Source of the DNA: Puniceicoccus vermicola
GTDB taxonomy: Bacteria > Verrucomicrobiota > Verrucomicrobiia > Opitutales > Puniceicoccaceae
Length of the DNA stretch: 64,000 nucleotides
Assembly: GCF_014230055.1 (NCBI RefSeq)
Contig: NZ_JACHVA010000053.1
Coordinates: 248,001 to 312,000 of the forward strand
Direction of reading: 5' to 3'
The position numbers and the translations under genes were made by a program. Under the pieces are notes generated by a model that worked only from the letters and a program-made list of their open reading frames with translations, had not been told where the DNA came from and did no database searches. Shown here piece after piece: positions 26,262-35,476 of this stretch (positions within the stretch are counted from its first letter, which is position 1; each line of letters starts with the position of its first letter).

Positions 26262-26954
26262 ATGAATAGTTTGTCGAAACGCTCCGGTTTTTCTTTGATT
26301 GAGCTGATTGCCACGGTCGCCGTGATTTTCGTTCTAATTGGATTGGGATACGCCGGCATTTCTCGGGCTCGAGTAAATGCGCAAAAATCCCAAAGTGTCT
26401 CCAATCTCAAAGAAATCGGGCAGGCTATCATGCTGTACGCGGCAGACCATTCCGGGAAATTCCCTCTTATGTGTTCTTCGGATGCATGGCAGAGCCCGAT
26501 CTGGAGCACGAATACGTTGCCTGAATACCTCGATGAAAATCGATTTGAGCTTGAGGGCGGAAGGAGAATACACCCGGTATTTGTCGATCCCATGCTCGCT
26601 TACGATAGACATGGAACACTGGGGGATTATGGCGCAAATGCAGAAGTGTTGAGAGGCTATCCCAGCTACCCGGGGGAAGGAGCTTTGCGGATTTCGAGTC
26701 TTGGGAACACCAATACGGCGAAGTTAATGATGGTTTTGGCAGCCGAAAATGGAGGCGCGGAGAATGAGCACGGGATGTGGTACATAAACTCCAAGAAGCT
26801 CGGTGGCGATGTCTTCGGTATCTCGCGAGCGAGGCCTAGCACTCGGGGAACGGATACGGTTCTGGGAGTCTTCGCTGATGGTCACGTGGAAGCGGTGCCC
26901 GAAGACGAATTTGCTGAAAACTTTCGGGATTATCTGCTGGTCGAGGCGGAGTGA
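26262..26954 (+). CDS. Type II secretion pseudopilin-like protein
   Basis: A 230-residue protein with a class III (prepilin) leader: short basic MNSLSKRSG, then FSLIELIATVAVIFVLIGLGYAG, where cleavage would fall after Gly9 and Glu is at +5. After the helix come SNLKEIGQAIMLYAADHSGKFPL and a C-terminal region with DGHVEAVPEDEF, like the GspG/DUF1559-type pseudopilins abundant in Verrucomicrobiota and Planctomycetota. Its stop overlaps a possible GTG start of the hydrolase gene that follows. This tight coupling suggests the pseudopilin assists display or export of the enzyme, which is inference. Confidence 0.88.
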   Translation: MNSLSKRSGFSLIELIATVAVIFVLIGLGYAGISRARVNAQKSQSVSNLKEIGQAIMLYAADHSGKFPLMCSSDAWQSPIWSTNTLPEYLDENRFELEGGRRIHPVFVDPMLAYDRHGTLGDYGANAEVLRGYPSYPGEGALRISSLGNTNTAKLMMVLAAENGGAENEHGMWYINSKKLGGDVFGISRARPSTRGTDTVLGVFADGHVEAVPEDEFAENFRDYLLVEAE

Positions 26955-27004
26955 AAAGCTTTGCGGCCAGTAATTTGGCTGAACGAATCATGACAACATT
27001 TGAT

Positions 27005-30000
27005 ATGAATAAATTGTTTTGTAAGTGCTTGTTTCTGGGTGTGGTGTCGTCGTCGTCGATTGTTTTTGGCGATTCCTCCCTCGCTACGTGGGAGTATGAT
27101 CCTCCCGAGAATGTGCGATTTTCTGCATCAAAGCATCATTCTGCAGAGATTTTCTATAATTCCGAGGTTCGCACCCCTGCTGGCGAGAAGGTGGCAATGA
27201 TTGAACTGGAGAGCTTGAACTTCGGAGCGGTGCCCTGGGAGATTCAATTTTCTGCAGATTACAAGGGAGGCCTGGAGGTCGGGAAGACCTATGAAGTGAG
27301 CTTCTTTTGTCGAGCCACCGAAGGGGGAGTTCTGGATATCTGTGCCGGACTGAGGAATAATCCCTATACGGTGGTGCCCGGATCGACCAAGGAGTTTCAA
27401 GTCTCGGAAGACTGGAAAAAATACTCTTTTCAATTTAAAACGGATAGGGATTACGCGGAGGAAATGACCGTATCCCGGGTAATGCTGGCCTCCTATGGTC
27501 AGCCCTCGACTTTATACTTTGGACCGATTCGATTGCGGGAGGTTCCTCCCATGGTGCCGTTGGCACTGAGTGACGATTGGGTGGTATTTAAAAATGTATC
27601 TCCGCCCGAGGATTTTGCGAGAATCCCGAGCGAGATGAAGGGACCTTCGGGCTCGGTGACTCCTTTCCTCGTGGGGGGTGTTGATGGAGAGATCGACCTG
27701 GAGTCCGCTTCGGGGGGCGGAGAATCCGGAAGAGTTGCGATTCTATTCAATGAGTTTGAGTCCTCGGGCGTGGGGACAATGCGCGTCGGGATGGCCGCCG
27801 ATTGGTGGATGCAGGTCTTCATGAATGGCAAGCCGATCTATGATACGCTGGGCACCGGGAACGTTTCCCAGGACTTTTCCGTCAATGACCATGTATTTGA
27901 TTTTCCGGTCCAAAAGGGAAACAACGTTCTTGCGGTTAAGGTGAAAAGTGGATCGAAGGGCTGGCGCTTTGTCTATGGCGAGCCGTCACGAGCTCCTCTC
28001 GACCCCGGTCTGCTAGTGATTCGGCCGGGAAAACGGTGGAAGCCACTGAATATGGATGCCTACATCGTGAAATCCGGTACGGCTCTGGATTTCGCGAATC
28101 TCATGGGGAAGCCCGAGCCCGCCGGATCTTATGGGCGTCTGATCGTCTCGGAGGAAGGGCGGTTGGTCTTCGAACAACGTCCGGATCATCCGGTTCGGTT
28201 TCTTGCCTTTAACAATTCCCTTAGTTGGTGGCGCAAGAACGCGCACACTTGGACAAAGCAGGATATTGAAAACTACGCCGATGCGATCGCGCGGCAGGGG
28301 TATAATATGGTGCGTTTGCATCACGTGGAACGGTTTCTTCTGGGATTCAAAATTCATGACCGGCCTCACAAGACTTTGCTGGAGACCGGAATTCCAGAAT
28401 CGGCCGAAGAAATCGATTTCGATTTTGAAAATTACGATCGCTTCGAATACCTGATCTTTTGCCTGAAGGAGCGTGGGATCTATATCAACCTCGATCTGAT
28501 GGCCGCCAACAGTGGCTACACCTTAGCCTACACCAGCAAGGTTGATTCACGGAGGAGTTTTCGAACGCAGCTTCTCTTCAATTCGGAGTATCGAAAGCAT
28601 TGGAAAAATGCCGTCGAATATCTCCTCACCCGAGAGAACCAGTATACGGGAACCAGTCTGAAGAGTGATCCGATGGTGGCTCTCGTAGAACCATTCAATG
28701 AACAGGATCTTCGTCTCTACGACAAAAACATGCTGAAGGAGTTTACTCCCTTCTTTGTCGAATTCCTGCGGGAGAAGTATGGCAATGATCAAGATCTTCA
28801 GAAGGCCTGGAGTGATCCTTCGATTACGTTCGCAAACGTTCCGGTGATCAGTGAGGACTTGCTGCGAAAAGGGGATGCAAGGTCGGAGGATGCTGGAAGC
28901 TTTCTCATCGAAACGATGTCGGACATGACAAAGTGGTATTTTGAGACTCTTCGAGGGATCGGATATAACGGCCTGATCTCGCAGTGGGATATGATTATGC
29001 GAACAATGGAAGTTCCTGTCCGGGCATTGATGCCGGTCATCGCCCAGCATTCATATTTCAGTCATCCTTCAAAGGGAATCCCTACGAAGAATTTGGTCGA
29101 GAAATCGCCGAATTGGCGCTTCAAACTCGGAAGTCCTCAGTACGACATCATGGTACGCCAGGAAAGCTCCTTGAATTCGAGTTACTTTCGGGCGGCTGCC
29201 GCTGCGCGCTTTCTGGATAGGCCGTTCTTGGTTACCGAATATTCGCACAGTGCGTACAATAAGTTTCGTCACGAGCGAGGGCTTTACTTCGGTTCTTATG
29301 CTTCGTTTCAAGGATGGGATTGCCTAACGGTTCATGGAGATACCACGGCAGTGAGAGATACTGTGTATGAGCCCCTGGCCCTTTTTGAAAGCGCCATCGA
29401 TCCGATATCGAGAGCGTCCGAAACCGTGGCCGCACTCGCATTCCGGCGGGGAGATGTGGAAGAGTCGAAGCAGACGATCGAATTTCCTCTGACCTGGGAC
29501 CTTATGTTTCCCAAGCATTTCCTTGCAGCGATCGGAGATGGGTATGCGAAGCTCTCCATGCTTGCGAAAATCGGGGTGTCCTACTCTGAGGTGGAGCCGC
29601 TCATGGCGGTCGGAAAGGTGACGCCCACCTTGAAGATGATGCCCAACCATTTTTCTCCTTTGAAAGTCACAACCTGGTATGTGAAGGCCTCGTCCGCGGA
29701 CGAAGGGTATTTCGATGGCCTGATCGAGGAATTGAGAGACGCGGGTGTCCTCGCTTCGGACAATCGAACCAGCTTTGAAGAGAGAGTTTTTGAAAGTGAT
29801 ACGAAGGAAATCGTTCTGGATGCCAAAAAGGAAACAATGTCTGTCGTGAGCCCACGTTTGGAGGGGGCTATCCTGAAAGAGAACTCTCCCGTTGATTTGG
29901 GAAATCTGAAAATTGAGGAATGTTCCCGTCCTGCATCGGTTGTAGTGGGGACCCTCGAGAGCGAGGGAGATATTCTCAATTCCAGCCACCTGCTCCTCGT

Positions 30001-30304
30001 ATTCGCAACGAATGCGTTGAATGATGGAATGACGTTCGAGCGTTCGAACATGCTGCTTCTCGCTGAGATCGGAGACCTCCCCATTCTGATGGAGACCGCG
30101 AAAGTTTCGCTCCGGTTAAAAACCTCCCAGACCGTCAAACCAGTAGTCTATGCGTTGAATATGGATGGGACCCGGGGTGAGACAGTTCCCTGTGAATTGA
30201 AGGCTGGCGAGCTGACACTTCAGATGGATACGGAATCGCTTGAGTATGGAACTCCCTATTTCGAAATCGTTTATCCGGACGGTTCCCTTCCGGAGAAGAA
30301 ATGA
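27005..30304 (+). CDS. Large exported glycoside hydrolase, clan GH-A-like
   Basis: A protein of about 1100 residues. I chose ATG 27005 because it begins a standard signal peptide (MNKLFCKCLFLGVVSSSS). Alternatives are GTG 26951 (overlapping the pseudopilin stop, with GAGG upstream) and ATG 26990. The first 370 residues are beta-rich, carbohydrate-binding-module-like, in two parts. The (beta/alpha)8 part (about 390-800) contains YNMVRLHHVE, the acid/base candidate Glu in VALVEPFNEQD and the nucleophile candidate Glu in FLVTEYSHS. The order fits GH5/GH-A cellulase-superfamily enzymes. The rest is beta-domain. Substrate not recognisable from sequence; it should act outside the cytoplasm on a polymer. 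Confidence 0.82.
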   Translation: MNKLFCKCLFLGVVSSSSIVFGDSSLATWEYDPPENVRFSASKHHSAEIFYNSEVRTPAGEKVAMIELESLNFGAVPWEIQFSADYKGGLEVGKTYEVSFFCRATEGGVLDICAGLRNNPYTVVPGSTKEFQVSEDWKKYSFQFKTDRDYAEEMTVSRVMLASYGQPSTLYFGPIRLREVPPMVPLALSDDWVVFKNVSPPEDFARIPSEMKGPSGSVTPFLVGGVDGEIDLESASGGGESGRVAILFNEFESSGVGTMRVGMAADWWMQVFMNGKPIYDTLGTGNVSQDFSVNDHVFDFPVQKGNNVLAVKVKSGSKGWRFVYGEPSRAPLDPGLLVIRPGKRWKPLNMDAYIVKSGTALDFANLMGKPEPAGSYGRLIVSEEGRLVFEQRPDHPVRFLAFNNSLSWWRKNAHTWTKQDIENYADAIARQGYNMVRLHHVERFLLGFKIHDRPHKTLLETGIPESAEEIDFDFENYDRFEYLIFCLKERGIYINLDLMAANSGYTLAYTSKVDSRRSFRTQLLFNSEYRKHWKNAVEYLLTRENQYTGTSLKSDPMVALVEPFNEQDLRLYDKNMLKEFTPFFVEFLREKYGNDQDLQKAWSDPSITFANVPVISEDLLRKGDARSEDAGSFLIETMSDMTKWYFETLRGIGYNGLISQWDMIMRTMEVPVRALMPVIAQHSYFSHPSKGIPTKNLVEKSPNWRFKLGSPQYDIMVRQESSLNSSYFRAAAAARFLDRPFLVTEYSHSAYNKFRHERGLYFGSYASFQGWDCLTVHGDTTAVRDTVYEPLALFESAIDPISRASETVAALAFRRGDVEESKQTIEFPLTWDLMFPKHFLAAIGDGYAKLSMLAKIGVSYSEVEPLMAVGKVTPTLKMMPNHFSPLKVTTWYVKASSADEGYFDGLIEELRDAGVLASDNRTSFEERVFESDTKEIVLDAKKETMSVVSPRLEGAILKENSPVDLGNLKIEECSRPASVVVGTLESEGDILNSSHLLLVFATNALNDGMTFERSNMLLLAEIGDLPILMETAKVSLRLKTSQTVKPVVYALNMDGTRGETVPCELKAGELTLQMDTESLEYGTPYFEIVYPDGSLPEKK

Positions 30305-30451
30305 GAGGAGTGGAATTTTGACGATTTGATCACCCCGGGAGTCGATAGGAAGTCGCCAAGGGGTTGGTAGAGGCGGTGTGACCAGTTTGTTGATGCGAGA
30401 TATTTTGCGTCCGGCCTGTACAAGATTTTGTTGGTCTCTTTGCCCGGTGTT

Positions 30452-30544
30452 GGAGAGGAATGACGAGAGCCGTTTCTCCGAAACTCCGGAAAAGTGCGAT
30501 TCGTGTCCAATCCCTTGTCGAAATCGCTGTAGCGCTTCCGTTCC
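30452..30544 (-). repeat. Remote degenerate copy of family B repeat, inverted
   Basis: Read on the minus strand, this stretch aligns end to end with the 110-bp tandem unit at 52.7-53.1 kb. Shared blocks are GGAGAGGAA, CGAGAGCCGTTTCT, GAAACTCCGGAAAAG, TCGAAATCGCT and AGCGCTTCCG. It is the reverse complement of the tandem array's orientation and about 17 bp shorter. It lies in the 442-bp gap 30305-30746, where I see no gene. Confidence 0.7.
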
Positions 30545-30638
30545 ACCGTTCCCGCGTGTTGGAAAGGATCAGCGATAGGCAAAGCGAGGCACGGGATCGA
30601 CTCAGCCCCTAAACGATTCCTTTTTTGTGATTTTTTGT

Positions 30639-30726
30639 GGCCCGAAATTGATCTTACTCAATGGGCAGGGACTGCACACTCGCCAGGTTGGGCTGGAGAG
30701 TTTCAGTGAGCCTCGAGTTTCGGGCC
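30639..30726. repeat. Inverted repeat with 70-bp spacer
   Basis: GGCCCGAAA (30639-30647) and TTTCGGGCC (30718-30726) are perfect 9-bp arms, 20 bp beyond the stop of the minus-strand hydrolase. T-rich sequence (30621-30637) flanks the left arm. The function is not clear. Confidence 0.45.
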
Positions 30727-30746
30727 GCTAGCTGTAGAGCCGCGGG

Positions 30747-32678
30747 TTACCATTCCAGGGAGTAGAGGGCGCTGCCGGGGGAGCTCAGCGTATCTTCGAA
30801 TTCACGACAATCGTTGGCCACGATTCGATTGCTGAAGAGTTCTCGTACGGTGAGACATTGATAGGGGAGGCGGAATTTGCGCTTGCCGCCAGTGGTCGTG
30901 TGCGTCGCGAGTAGATTCGAATTCGCGTAGACGGGTTCGCCGCCATCTCCGTAAAGGTGGACGCCCGCATCTCCGGCGACTTCCCGGAGAAACGAGTAAG
31001 AGGGCATTAGGTCGGCATGGAGGATGGATTTCCAATGGTCGAACTGGTACTCGCCGATCGTTCCGGGTTCGTAGGAAACTCCGGTGAGATTCTTGATGTT
31101 GGTCTCATTGTAGGATTCTCCGGAAATAACGCCGGCGCGATGAATCCAGAGGATCGTTCGGTTGTTCTTGGCTACATATTGTCGGATTCTTTCCGACTTC
31201 TCGTTGTCGCACGAAAATAGGTTCGGGAAGATCACCAGCTTGTAGTGGGAAAAGTCGATTCGATCGATGTCAGCGAAGGAATAGAGACTGTAGGGTGCCC
31301 CAATTCTGCCCAGAGGTTTACGAATGTTGCGGAGGACTTTGGTAATGTCTTCATGGTTTTCGTTGAGGTGGAGACAGCTCTCCGCGTCTACGATTACCGC
31401 GATCTCCTTGGCGGAGGGTGGGAGGCTGTCTTGGGCTTGCTCCATCCAGATCTCCTTCATGCGGTTGAGGGCATCGATGACCTCGGTAGCTTCATACCAG
31501 TGGTTCCACATGTCGAACCACCAGAGTGAGACTCCTGCGGTGAGGGCGATCGAAAATTCGCGTTGTAGCCCGGCGATCGAGGAAAGTTCATCGGGCCAGC
31601 GATGGTTCCAGGATTCTCCCCAAGGGATTCCCCAGGGAAGAAGAGGATTGCCGTTGGCCGTGTGGGTGAAGTGATCGAGTTCGCGGATGTAGTATTTCCC
31701 GTGAAGCTTCATGCTGTCGATAAGCGACATGAATCCACTGGCTCCGCCCATTTCACGGTCGAAATAAGTGCCGGGGGAAACAAAGAAATCAATGTCGGGG
31801 GACGAAAAGACTTTATCGTATCCGAGGTGCCCGTAAGAGACGAGACGTCCCTTGCCGTGTTCGAGCAGGTATCCGTAGAAGACTCCGAGCTTCGCTCGGT
31901 GGCGCAGGATGGATTGCGCCTTGCGGGCGAAGTGAAGAATCGTGTCGGCGATCTGGTTGCGATTGAAGTCCCAGTATAGACGACCCAGTTTGTCGATCTT
32001 CGGGTCTCTTAAGAGCCCGTGGGCGGCGCTTCCCCGTTGGTTGCGGGAGGGGAGGTCGCTCGATTCGTCGATGTCGTGTTCGTGACACCAATTGCGCCAC
32101 GCTTCGATGCGGCTGGGAGATTCCTGGCCGTTGGAGGAGTCCTGCCACTCGCAAGTGGCTCCCGCACAAAGAATGTAGCTGTCGATGTGGTCTCCGTAAT
32201 GAGTCTCACAATGTTCGAGAAAAACATTCATGTACTCTGCCGTCTCTTTGCGCCAACGTGCATCGCTCACAACCTTTCCGAGGTTGTAAAAGGAGTCGTC
32301 GTAGCGGGAATACCGAGTCAGCCAATTTGGGGTATTCAGATCGACCATGCAGATGAATCGAGCCTTTGGATTGGCTTCGAGGATCTCGTCAAACTGACAA
32401 TCCAGATTCTCCCATTTGTAGACGCCAAAATGAGTCCAGTTGGGGGGGTGTTGACTGTATTGGACCCCGAGGCTGTTCAGGGTATTGGAGGGGTAGATGC
32501 AAATGGTATCGATCCCGATCCCTGCGAACTGAGCGACCGCCTCTTTTTGCGGCCAGAATGAACGGTATGCCATAAACGGGTGCGCCGGGCCATGGTTCCG
32601 GTTCTCCTGAATACTGATTTCTGGATTGCTCGGATTGGTTGGACGCTCAAGAGACGGTGTCGGTTCGGTGTTCGCCAT
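30747..32678 (-). CDS. Cytoplasmic GH42-like glycoside hydrolase
   Basis: A 643-residue protein without a signal peptide. It begins with an (alpha/beta)8-like region (about 35-420): FWPQKEAVAQFAGIGIDTICIYPSN, LEANPKARFICMVDLNTP, DSYILCAGATCEWQ, and GKYYIRELDHFTH with a candidate nucleophile Glu. A Rossmann-like glutamine-amidotransferase-fold domain (about 440-560, AVIVDAESCLHLNEN, KLVIFPNLFSCDN) follows, as in the trimerisation domain of GH42 beta-galactosidases. The acid/base candidate is the Glu in ATCEWQD. It is divergent from an AraC gene at 32975, which may control it. Substrate unknown; oligosaccharide cleavage in the cytoplasm is likely. Confidence 0.75.
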   Translation of the reverse strand: MANTEPTPSLERPTNPSNPEISIQENRNHGPAHPFMAYRSFWPQKEAVAQFAGIGIDTICIYPSNTLNSLGVQYSQHPPNWTHFGVYKWENLDCQFDEILEANPKARFICMVDLNTPNWLTRYSRYDDSFYNLGKVVSDARWRKETAEYMNVFLEHCETHYGDHIDSYILCAGATCEWQDSSNGQESPSRIEAWRNWCHEHDIDESSDLPSRNQRGSAAHGLLRDPKIDKLGRLYWDFNRNQIADTILHFARKAQSILRHRAKLGVFYGYLLEHGKGRLVSYGHLGYDKVFSSPDIDFFVSPGTYFDREMGGASGFMSLIDSMKLHGKYYIRELDHFTHTANGNPLLPWGIPWGESWNHRWPDELSSIAGLQREFSIALTAGVSLWWFDMWNHWYEATEVIDALNRMKEIWMEQAQDSLPPSAKEIAVIVDAESCLHLNENHEDITKVLRNIRKPLGRIGAPYSLYSFADIDRIDFSHYKLVIFPNLFSCDNEKSERIRQYVAKNNRTILWIHRAGVISGESYNETNIKNLTGVSYEPGTIGEYQFDHWKSILHADLMPSYSFLREVAGDAGVHLYGDGGEPVYANSNLLATHTTTGGKRKFRLPYQCLTVRELFSNRIVANDCREFEDTLSSPGSALYSLEW

Positions 32679-32762
32679 TATCTTTGATAATCCCCGCGTG
32701 GTCGTTGCCTCTCAATGGCGTTGAGTTTCCCCTTTTTCGGAAAACTTGAGCTTTGCCGTGAT

Positions 32763-32775
32763 CTCTCCGGGAGAG
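32763..32775. promoter_or_regulatory. Palindrome in divergent hydrolase/AraC region
   Basis: CTCTCC-G-GGAGAG is a perfect 13-bp palindrome between the GH42-like gene (minus) and the AraC gene (plus). It may be a regulator site or a leader hairpin. AraC sites are usually direct repeats, so assignment is weak. Confidence 0.3.
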
Positions 32776-32974
32776 CTACTCCTTCTTCTAGAATTGGAGT
32801 GGGCAAGAGTTGTTAGGATCGGGTAAAAATCGAGGCTGGGAGGTCGATTATGATCCTCGCGAAGTGATTGTTCTGTAGACAAAATTCGAGAGATCATGTT
32901 GATTCGAGGAGGTTGGGAGATAGGGGAGACTCAGTGCAATTTTGATTGCCAGATCGATTTGGCCCATCACAAGC

Positions 32975-33805
32975 ATGTCAGAAAATTTTTCACACCACGT
33001 CCGAAGGGAAAGTCATCTTAAGAACCCGGATCCTCACTATGATTTTCTTTGCGGATCTCGGCATTGCGCCTCGGAGAAGAAGTCGTGGAGCCAGAGAATT
33101 ACCGAACGAGTGGGCTTGGTCCTTTGTGGAGAAGGGAAAGGTATGGTTCGATTCGAGAATCGGGATGTCGATGTGTTGCCGTCGGATCTTCTCCTTCTCA
33201 AACCCGGGGTGCCTCATTCGTTTCATCCCGGCGAGGGTTGGTCTTTCCAATGGTTTCATTTTCCGGTGCGTCCGCATATTACCGAAGCGCTGAGTTGGCC
33301 CGAAGTGATTCGGGGAGTGGGTAAGGTTCATCTGGAGCCGGAGGAGTTTCGTCGAGCGAAGAGTGCGTTGGAAGAGGCTCTCTTTCTGGATTTGAGGCGG
33401 CCGCGGAACTGGTGTGATTTGGCATTGATTCTGGTGGAGAGCGTGCTGATTCGCGGGTACAATCAGAACATCTCCGAGTCGGCGGGAATTGGCAGAATGG
33501 TTCTTCGGGCGCAGCAGATGCTCACGGAGTCGAATGACAGCGTGGACGAAATTGCCGAGCGTTGTGGTGTCTCCCGGGCGGGGCTCTACCAGAAGTTCAA
33601 AGATGCGGTGGGAGTGTCTCCCCGCCAATATCGGGAGGACACTCGGCTGCGTCGAGCGGTCCAGCTGCTCGCGTTGCCGGAGTATTCGATATCCGAGATC
33701 GCTCAGCAGGTTGGAATGCCGGATGCCTATTACTTTTCTACGAGGTTTCGTCGCGCTTTTGGTCAGCCACCACGAGAATTCCGAAAGAAAATTTTGGAGC
33801 GTTGA
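32975..33805 (+). CDS. AraC-family transcriptional regulator
   Basis: A regulator of about 276 residues from ATG 32975 (MSENFSHHVRRESHLKNPD). The open frame also allows a TTG at 32942. The N-terminal cupin domain contains GKGMVRFENRDVDVLPSDLL and LLKPGVPHSFHPGEGWSFQW. The C-terminal double HTH has VDEIAERCGVSRAGLYQKFK and ISEIAQQVGMPDAYYFSTRF, ending PPREFRKK. It is divergent from a GH42-like gene and upstream of a sulfatase and a GH36-like gene. It probably responds to a sugar released by these enzymes. Confidence 0.9.
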   Translation: MSENFSHHVRRESHLKNPDPHYDFLCGSRHCASEKKSWSQRITERVGLVLCGEGKGMVRFENRDVDVLPSDLLLLKPGVPHSFHPGEGWSFQWFHFPVRPHITEALSWPEVIRGVGKVHLEPEEFRRAKSALEEALFLDLRRPRNWCDLALILVESVLIRGYNQNISESAGIGRMVLRAQQMLTESNDSVDEIAERCGVSRAGLYQKFKDAVGVSPRQYREDTRLRRAVQLLALPEYSISEIAQQVGMPDAYYFSTRFRRAFGQPPREFRKKILER

Positions 33806-33897
33806 GCTTTGGCGGGCGGCTCTCTCAGTCGTTGAACCTCGGCCTGCGACGAGGGCGCTTCTCGCGCGGGGTCGATTTCGTTCTGCTCTGATGCTTT

Positions 33898-33993
33898 GGA
33901 TCGGGCCTACAGAGGAAGACCCAGTCGCTACAGGCATTTGTTCGGAGTCGCATGGCAAGAGGTGAAGGATCTCTGAATGTCCGCTGACTTAGA
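33898..33993 (+). repeat. Isolated partial copy of family C repeat
   Basis: This segment matches the 340-bp repeat at 56.1-57.0 kb over about 95 bp, including CCCAGTCGCTACA, TTCGGAGTCGCATG, AAGAGGTGAAGGATCT and GAATGTCCG. It lies in the 270-bp gap between the AraC and sulfatase genes and is in the same orientation as the main array. Confidence 0.7.
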
Positions 33994-34075
33994 CGAAAGC
34001 GAAGGTTATTTGGATATTGTCCGATTCCGGTGATCTTTGCGATGGGATACAATCGTTTGAGAACTGGAAAAGCCC

Positions 34076-35410
34076 ATGAGACCGAATATCCTCTTTTTGA
34101 TGAACGACGAACACCGTTTCGATGTTCTGGGCTGTGCTGGAAATCAAGTGGTGCGCACGCCTTTTTTGGATCAGTTGGCGGAGACCGGATTGGTTTTTGA
34201 CAATGCCTATACACCTTCTCCGATTTGTATACCGTCTCGTCAATGTCTTGCCATGGGGCAGTACCCGCATACCTGTAACGTTCGGCGGTACGGGGAAGAC
34301 TTACCCCCATTCAGCAATACGTTTGCCGATCATTTTTCGCGGAATGGTTATCTTACCGTTTGTGCCGGAAAGCTTCATCATATGGGACGTGACCAGATGC
34401 AGGGGTGGCTTCGTCGTATTGGCGACAACACTCATGTGAGTCCGAACTTCATCGACGATTACCGCGCGGATCCGGTGAAGCCCCTACCCGGTTGCGGAAA
34501 ATGGTCGCAGCGGAAGGAGATCCTGCGGGCGGGAATCGGACATGGTCCGAATACTCACGATACCGACGCTTATGCCTTGGAGGGTGCATTGCGCTTTATC
34601 GAGCAACATTTCTGCGATTCCTACTATGACCGGCCCGGAGCGCATCAGCCGTTGATGTTGAAGGTCAGCTTTAATCGGCCTCACTACGCATTTCTGACGT
34701 CGGAGGAGCGCTTCGCCTACTATCTGAATCGGGTCCCGGTCTATGCGGATGAGCCCCGGTTCGATCATCCGGTTCTGGGGGCGGAAGACTTGCACGTGAG
34801 CACGGACTCCTCCCTCACGGAGCGCGATTTAAGGCGGGCGACCGCCGCCTATTACGGTATGGTTGAGGAGACGGACGCGGATTTTGCCCGTTTGGGCCGA
34901 GCGCTGGAAGCGGTCGGCCAGAATCTTGATGAGTGGATTGTTGTCTTTACCGCCGACCATGGCGATATGCTGGGTGAGCATGCCGCATGGGAGAAACAGA
35001 AATTCTTCGAAGGCTCTGTTCGGGTTCCCTTGATGATTCGATGGCCCAAGGGCTTTGCGGGCGGACGGCGGATTCCCCAGAACGTCAGTTTATGCGATCT
35101 TTATGCGACCTTTTGCGACCTCGCGGCGTTGGAGTGTCCCGAAGGTTTGGACAGCCGGAGCCTTCGGCCCTTGTTGGAGGGTGGGAATGATCTGCGATGG
35201 GACAACGAGTGCCTGTCTCATTTCGGAAACGGGCATCTCATGATCAAACGGGACGAATTGAAGTATCAATGCTATGGTGACGATGGTCCGGAAGTCCTTT
35301 TTGACCTTGCCCGAGATCCATTAGAGCGGATCAATTTTGTCGATGACGTCCGGTACGCGTCGGATCTGGAGAAGCTTCGCAGAAGACGTGACTCCCTAGG
35401 ATACTACTGA
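34076..35410 (+). CDS. Sulfatase (formylglycine-dependent, no signal peptide)
   Basis: A 444-residue sulfatase, short for the family and resembling choline-sulfatase/S1-type proteins. It starts MRPNILFLMNDEHRFD with metal ligands at N10-D11. The signature CIPSRQCLAMG has C51 as the formylglycine precursor. GKLHHMG, FNRPHYAF and FTADHGDMLGEH supply the other active-site residues. No signal peptide is visible, so it would act in the cytoplasm on imported sulfated mono- or oligosaccharides, unless a longer upstream start exists (none seen). It is 66 bp upstream of a GH36-like gene, probably in the same operon. Confidence 0.9.
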   Translation: MRPNILFLMNDEHRFDVLGCAGNQVVRTPFLDQLAETGLVFDNAYTPSPICIPSRQCLAMGQYPHTCNVRRYGEDLPPFSNTFADHFSRNGYLTVCAGKLHHMGRDQMQGWLRRIGDNTHVSPNFIDDYRADPVKPLPGCGKWSQRKEILRAGIGHGPNTHDTDAYALEGALRFIEQHFCDSYYDRPGAHQPLMLKVSFNRPHYAFLTSEERFAYYLNRVPVYADEPRFDHPVLGAEDLHVSTDSSLTERDLRRATAAYYGMVEETDADFARLGRALEAVGQNLDEWIVVFTADHGDMLGEHAAWEKQKFFEGSVRVPLMIRWPKGFAGGRRIPQNVSLCDLYATFCDLAALECPEGLDSRSLRPLLEGGNDLRWDNECLSHFGNGHLMIKRDELKYQCYGDDGPEVLFDLARDPLERINFVDDVRYASDLEKLRRRRDSLGYY

Positions 35411-35476
35411 TCGGATCGTGAAAGTGTTGTCCATCAAAGGATCCAGAAAGCTATTTGAAACGGTAAATTAAGATCT

